The notes below the pieces were generated by a model. The model saw only the letters and a program-made list of their open reading frames with translations, did no database searches and had not been told where the DNA came from. A DNA stretch of 64,000 nt from Pontibacterium sinense (lineage in GTDB: Bacteria > Pseudomonadota > Gammaproteobacteria > Pseudomonadales > Balneatricaceae): NCBI RefSeq assembly GCF_015209595.1, contig NZ_JADEYS010000013.1:62001-126000 (forward strand). The letters run 5' to 3'. Both the position numbers and the translations under genes were made by a program. This document shows positions 61,052 through 64,000 of this stretch, piece after piece (the stretch's first letter is position 1; every line of letters begins with the position of its first letter).

Positions 61052-61576
61052 ATGACCATAGGGTCTATGTTTCGCGCCGTCGAACAGAACCTTGAGAAAT
61101 CAGTGATCCTCGTATCCTACATCTCAATGGCAGGCATCATCTTTGTCGAGGTGATTCGTCGGTTCTTTTTCAATGAACAGGCTCCTTGGAGTACGACTAT
61201 TCCAATCTACCTGTTTCTATGGCTCACCTGGATGGGTGCCTCTTACAACACTATGCGCCGATCCCATCTGCGCTTTACGGAAGTCCGCGAGCGACTGTCG
61301 TATAAAGCGCAGTTTGCGTGCTTACTACTGGATGCAGTTTGCTGGTTCATCATGGGCGCAGTCGTTGTGTACTACTCCATCGAGCAGGTATATATCTCCT
61401 ACGATAACTTTGCCATCGTGCAGGGGACGGATGATGTGATGCAGTGGTGGTTCTACATGGCGACACCGGTTGCATGGTCATTGTTGCTAACACGTGTCGT
61501 ACAGAATCTGCGACAGGATATTCGTAACTTTTCCGCCGGTCGTCCACTGACGACTTCAGCACAGCTGTTTGATTAA
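61052..61576 (+). CDS. TRAP transporter small permease (DctQ type)
   Basis: The 174-residue membrane protein has four helices and the family segment LFLWLTWMGASYNTMRRSHLRF. The ATG at 61052 follows AGGAGG, whereas an upstream frame start does not, so about 30 extra residues are discarded. It ends 8-11 bases before the DctM gene. The gap before it (60826-61051) contains no gene. Confidence 0.88.
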   Translation: MTIGSMFRAVEQNLEKSVILVSYISMAGIIFVEVIRRFFFNEQAPWSTTIPIYLFLWLTWMGASYNTMRRSHLRFTEVRERLSYKAQFACLLLDAVCWFIMGAVVVYYSIEQVYISYDNFAIVQGTDDVMQWWFYMATPVAWSLLLTRVVQNLRQDIRNFSAGRPLTTSAQLFD

Positions 61577-61587
61577 GGAGCAGATTG

Positions 61588-62862
61588 ATGGATGGTTTAT
61601 TAATTACCTTAATCAGCCTCGGTGTAACTGCACTGTTTATTTTTGGCGTACCGATCTTTCTGGTGATTTCACTGTGGGTCGTAGGCGTCAGTCTGGTTAT
61701 CGATTTTACGCTGGCTAACGTGGGTGTGACCCTGTACGAAGGCCTGAGCTTCTACGGCCTGTTGGCATTGCCGTTGTTTATACTCACCGGTGACTTAATC
61801 AACGCCGCCGGGATCGCAAAACGACTTTCTGACTTTGCATACTCCTGTCTGGGCTGGATGCACGGTGGTTTGGGTATGGCCTCATTGGGCGCGTGTGGCT
61901 TGTTCGCAGCGATCTCCGGGTCCAACTCCGCAACAACTGCGACCATCGGGGGCATCATGCACCCGGAGATGAAGAAGGGTAAATACGAAGAGAAATTTGC
62001 TGCAGCGACCATCGCAGCAGGTGGTACCGTAGGCATCATCATTCCACCGAGTATTATCTTCATCGTTTACGGCTTTATGATGAACCTGCCAATCGGCGAT
62101 CTATTTATGGCCGGTTTGATTCCGGGCATCATGATGGTCGTGGCGATGCAGCTGGTGTGTTACTTCATCTGTCGTAAGAACGGTTGGGGGGTCTTGCAGA
62201 AGTTTGAAGCTAAGCGAGCGGCCAAAATGGGTATGCGCGCATGGCTGGGTTTTCTGGCCATTGGTATCGTACTCTGGGGTATTTATACCGGCGCATTCTC
62301 GCCGACCGAAGCGGCAGGTATCACCACTGGATTCTGTTTGCTGGCGGGTGTGTTCGTCACACGCGAAATCAAGCTCAAGGCTCTGCCAACGATCCTGATG
62401 CGCTCCGGTCAGATCACCGGCATGCTGGCTCCTTTGATTGCCGTCTCTGTTGTTATGCAGCAGGTACTGTCGCTGCTGGGGGCTAAAGAGTTCATCACTG
62501 ACGTGATCAGTATGCTGGGCGGTTACTACCCAATATTGTTCGCATGTCTGCTGCTGGTGTTGCTGGCCGGTACCGTGCTGGAAAGTTTGCCGAATACCAT
62601 CATTCTGGCGCCGATTCTGGCACCAATTGCGGCGAGTATCGGTGTTGATCCGATCCACTTCGCGGTGCTGTTCCTGATTGGTGATGCGATTGGCTTCATC
62701 ACGCCGCCATACGGTCTGAACCTGTATGTCGCCAGTAGTATGACCGGGATACCGTATCTCAGATTGGTGAAATCGACGTTACCGTATCTCTATGCATTGA
62801 TGGCGACATGGGTACTGGTTGCACTGGTGCCGTCATTAAGTACCTGGTTGCTCACGTTCTAG
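61588..62862 (+). CDS. TRAP transporter large permease (DctM type)
   Basis: The 424-residue membrane protein has about twelve helices and DctM landmarks: ALPLFILTGDLINAAGIAKRL, AISGSNSATTATIGGIMHPEM and GGTVGIIIPPSIIFIVYG. It drives sodium-coupled uptake with DctQ and the binding protein. AAGGAG lies 7 bases before the ATG at 61588. It is the last gene of the operon. Confidence 0.93.
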   Translation: MDGLLITLISLGVTALFIFGVPIFLVISLWVVGVSLVIDFTLANVGVTLYEGLSFYGLLALPLFILTGDLINAAGIAKRLSDFAYSCLGWMHGGLGMASLGACGLFAAISGSNSATTATIGGIMHPEMKKGKYEEKFAAATIAAGGTVGIIIPPSIIFIVYGFMMNLPIGDLFMAGLIPGIMMVVAMQLVCYFICRKNGWGVLQKFEAKRAAKMGMRAWLGFLAIGIVLWGIYTGAFSPTEAAGITTGFCLLAGVFVTREIKLKALPTILMRSGQITGMLAPLIAVSVVMQQVLSLLGAKEFITDVISMLGGYYPILFACLLLVLLAGTVLESLPNTIILAPILAPIAASIGVDPIHFAVLFLIGDAIGFITPPYGLNLYVASSMTGIPYLRLVKSTLPYLYALMATWVLVALVPSLSTWLLTF

Positions 62863-62879
62863 TTGTGTTTCAACCTGCT

Positions 62880-62911
62880 CGGGTACCGGCTTTGTTGTCG
62901 GTACCCGTTTC
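62880..62911 (+). terminator. Rho-independent terminator of the TRAP operon
   Basis: CGGGTACCG (62880-62888) and CGGTACCCG (62899-62907) form a 9-bp perfect stem followed by TTTCGTTT. Confidence 0.75.
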
Positions 62912-63073
62912 GTTTCCAATCCCTATCCCCGTCATATCTGAATATCCTTAGGGTGCATCTCATTTAACGCTATTCATCTGATGGATCTCTACCACCTTGG
63001 TGCAATCCCGTATCCATACACTGATTTGCTACGCTACAGGTAGACACCTGAGTTCATACAGGAACCTATCCGA

Positions 63074-63553
63074 ATGACCGCACAGATTACCTCTGCACAA
63101 CTTCTTGAACGTTATGGTCTGGATTACTTCAAAAATGCATCTACATTCGGTGCACTGACAGACGATGCACTGCATTACCTCTTCGACAAGGGCGACCTGT
63201 TGCAGATGGAATCTGGTGATGAGTTGTTCAGAATAGGTGACGCGGGTGATTGCTTCTACGTCATACTCGATGGCTGTATTGGGTTTCACAAACCCTGTCA
63301 GCGTAAGCAGACCCATATCCGTGACTATGAGTTTGGTACGGAAGTCGGCTTTGTAGCGATGATCGGTTTGCATAGCCGGGTAGGGGATGCCGCTGCGACA
63401 AAACCCACCCTTGTGTTAAAAGTCAGCTGCCACCTTTTTAGCGAGTTACAGCAAGACCTGCCGAACGACTTTGGTGTACTGCTACTTAACCTCTCTCGTG
63501 AAATGTCCCGTCGCTTAAGAGATGCTGATAATCGTTTGGCGGAAGCTGAATAG
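63074..63553 (+). CDS. Single-domain cyclic-nucleotide-binding-fold protein, paralogue
   Basis: The 159-residue protein resembles the 48831-49295 product along its length: FGALTDDALHYLFDKGDLLQMESGDELF, GDCFYVILDG, then EVGFVAMIGLHSRVGD. It lacks a DNA-binding domain. The phosphate cassette again deviates: GE reads GT and the RSA motif reads RVGD, so nucleotide binding is doubtful. It is monocistronic after the TRAP operon. Function unknown. Confidence 0.75.
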   Translation: MTAQITSAQLLERYGLDYFKNASTFGALTDDALHYLFDKGDLLQMESGDELFRIGDAGDCFYVILDGCIGFHKPCQRKQTHIRDYEFGTEVGFVAMIGLHSRVGDAAATKPTLVLKVSCHLFSELQQDLPNDFGVLLLNLSREMSRRLRDADNRLAEAE

Positions 63554-63855
63554 CGCCATATCTCAGAAGGTTTTTGATGCAGGCCAGCTACCTGATTAGC
63601 TTGCGACAAGCATCAAGACCATCCCCTTCGTTCTATCTCCCTTTGTATGTTTGCGCTAGGGCAAACACTCACCAGTGGTTGATACATATCAGGTATTTCA
63701 GTCAGCCCCCAGTTTCGCAGAACCCACACCTGTGCCAGAATAGCCTATCAGTTTGATGTATTTCCCCAATGGATGGCGGCACGCAGTGAAGGACAAACTT
63801 ATGATCATCAATACGTTACCTGCCTTTCGTTCGTCCCCCATTCCGGAGATATATA

Positions 63856-63887
63856 TCAATTTGACGCGTTTAAATACGTCAAATTGA
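63856..63887. promoter_or_regulatory. Inverted repeat TCAATTTGACG / CGTCAAATTGA
   Basis: The 11-bp arms (63856-63866 and 63877-63887) are perfect and separated by 10 bases containing TTTAAA. TTGACG at the right arm could be a -35 element, with TATGAT at 63905-63910 as a short-spaced -10. Confidence 0.5.
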
Positions 63888-63954
63888 CGTCTATTTAGCT
63901 GTTATATGATCAATCGCTCAAGAAAGGAGCGGGATTTGTTGGTGTGCTGGTGGG

Positions 63955-63970
63955 CTGTATAAATATACAG
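63955..63970 (+). promoter_or_regulatory. LexA (SOS) box candidate
   Basis: CTGTATAAATATACAG fits the gammaproteobacterial LexA consensus CTGT-N8-ACAG with an AT-rich centre. TATAAA within it (63958-63963) can be a -10 with TTGTTG (63936-63941) as -35, so LexA would block the promoter. The controlled gene lies outside the window. Confidence 0.7.
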
Positions 63971-64000
63971 CAATTAGTCGTAGGGCTATAGTCAGCGTTT

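Larger units (their letters stand above)
63554..64000. other. Terminal intergenic region
   Basis: No gene is recognised in the last 447 bases. The left 290 bases are featureless. The right end carries a dyad (63856-63887) and a LexA-box candidate (63955-63970), so a promoter for a gene beyond the window is likely. Confidence 0.5.

Noticed and set aside
62101-62658. Minus-strand frame of 185 codons over the DctM gene
   Set aside because: Composition very rich in Q, H and T, typical of reverse reading of a membrane protein gene.
1-64000. CRISPR arrays, rRNA and tRNA genes
   Set aside because: No regularly spaced repeats and no recognisable RNA gene signatures were seen anywhere in the window.

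Overview
The window looks like a chromosomal segment of a marine, Oceanospirillum-like gammaproteobacterium. The basis is family resemblance: the ccoNOQP oxidase order, many LysR, MocR and IclR regulators paired with uptake systems, a TRAP transporter, two dimethylglycine-dehydrogenase-like proteins with ETF, and small gammaproteobacterial families such as DUF2956, DUF1294 and DUF934. No rRNA, tRNA or CRISPR array was seen. Species assignment is inference.

Layout. 1-12 kb: 3' part of ETF-ubiquinone oxidoreductase, a hemerythrin-NIT-HAMP-GGDEF cyclase, a CcoG remnant, a MocR regulator, a 2OG/Fe(II)-type oxygenase, the cbb3 oxidase operon ccoNOQP and a SerC-type aminotransferase. 12-27.4 kb: a one-carbon / N-methyl amine block. 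It holds two DMGDH-like flavoproteins (both with the covalent-FAD histidine motif and a GcvT-like folate domain), two GcvA-like LysR regulators, a TauABC-like ABC importer, EtfBA, PurU and FolD. Together they could oxidise an N-methyl group onto tetrahydrofolate, send electrons through ETF to ETF-QO, and release formate. 27.4-29.1 kb: an accessory insertion with an SRA-like/HNH nuclease and a REP-associated tyrosine transposase bounded by a perfect 20-bp inverted repeat. 29.2-35.7 kb: a degenerate metallo-beta-lactamase-fold protein, a DCC-family protein, a MocR/LysE divergent pair, a fasciclin protein and a chemoreceptor.

35.7-46.5 kb: a DegT aminotransferase and HpsN-like (HisD-family) dehydrogenase operon, a LysR gene and a PLP decarboxylase. 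The operon and the decarboxylase share the same upstream sequence element, so they probably form one small regulon of unknown pathway. DMT exporters, a stand-alone Ada zinc domain, an assimilatory sulfite/nitrite reductase with DUF934, a HIT protein and a DUF1294 protein follow. 46.5-50.8 kb: an accessory stretch with a reduced mercury-type operon (merR, merC, GDCCVxC gene, no merA), cytochrome c', a decayed integrase, a cyclic-nucleotide-binding-fold protein and a MerR-methyltransferase fusion. 51-64 kb: DUF2956, a nucleoside-recognition membrane protein, an Lrp regulator, a TauE-type exporter, a MocR/GMC-oxidoreductase pair, IclR and a Tat-exported TRAP system, a second cyclic-nucleotide-binding-fold protein, and finally a strong LexA-box candidate in front of a gene outside the window.

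The most unusual signals are the duplicated 41-bp promoter element at 38304-38344 / 39318-39358, the complete N-demethylation block, the hemerythrin-NIT-diguanylate cyclase, the MerR-methyltransferase fusion, the SRA-HNH nuclease beside the transposase, and the twin operators between a DMT exporter and the Ada-domain gene. All functional statements rest on motif and family recognition by eye; no database search was run.
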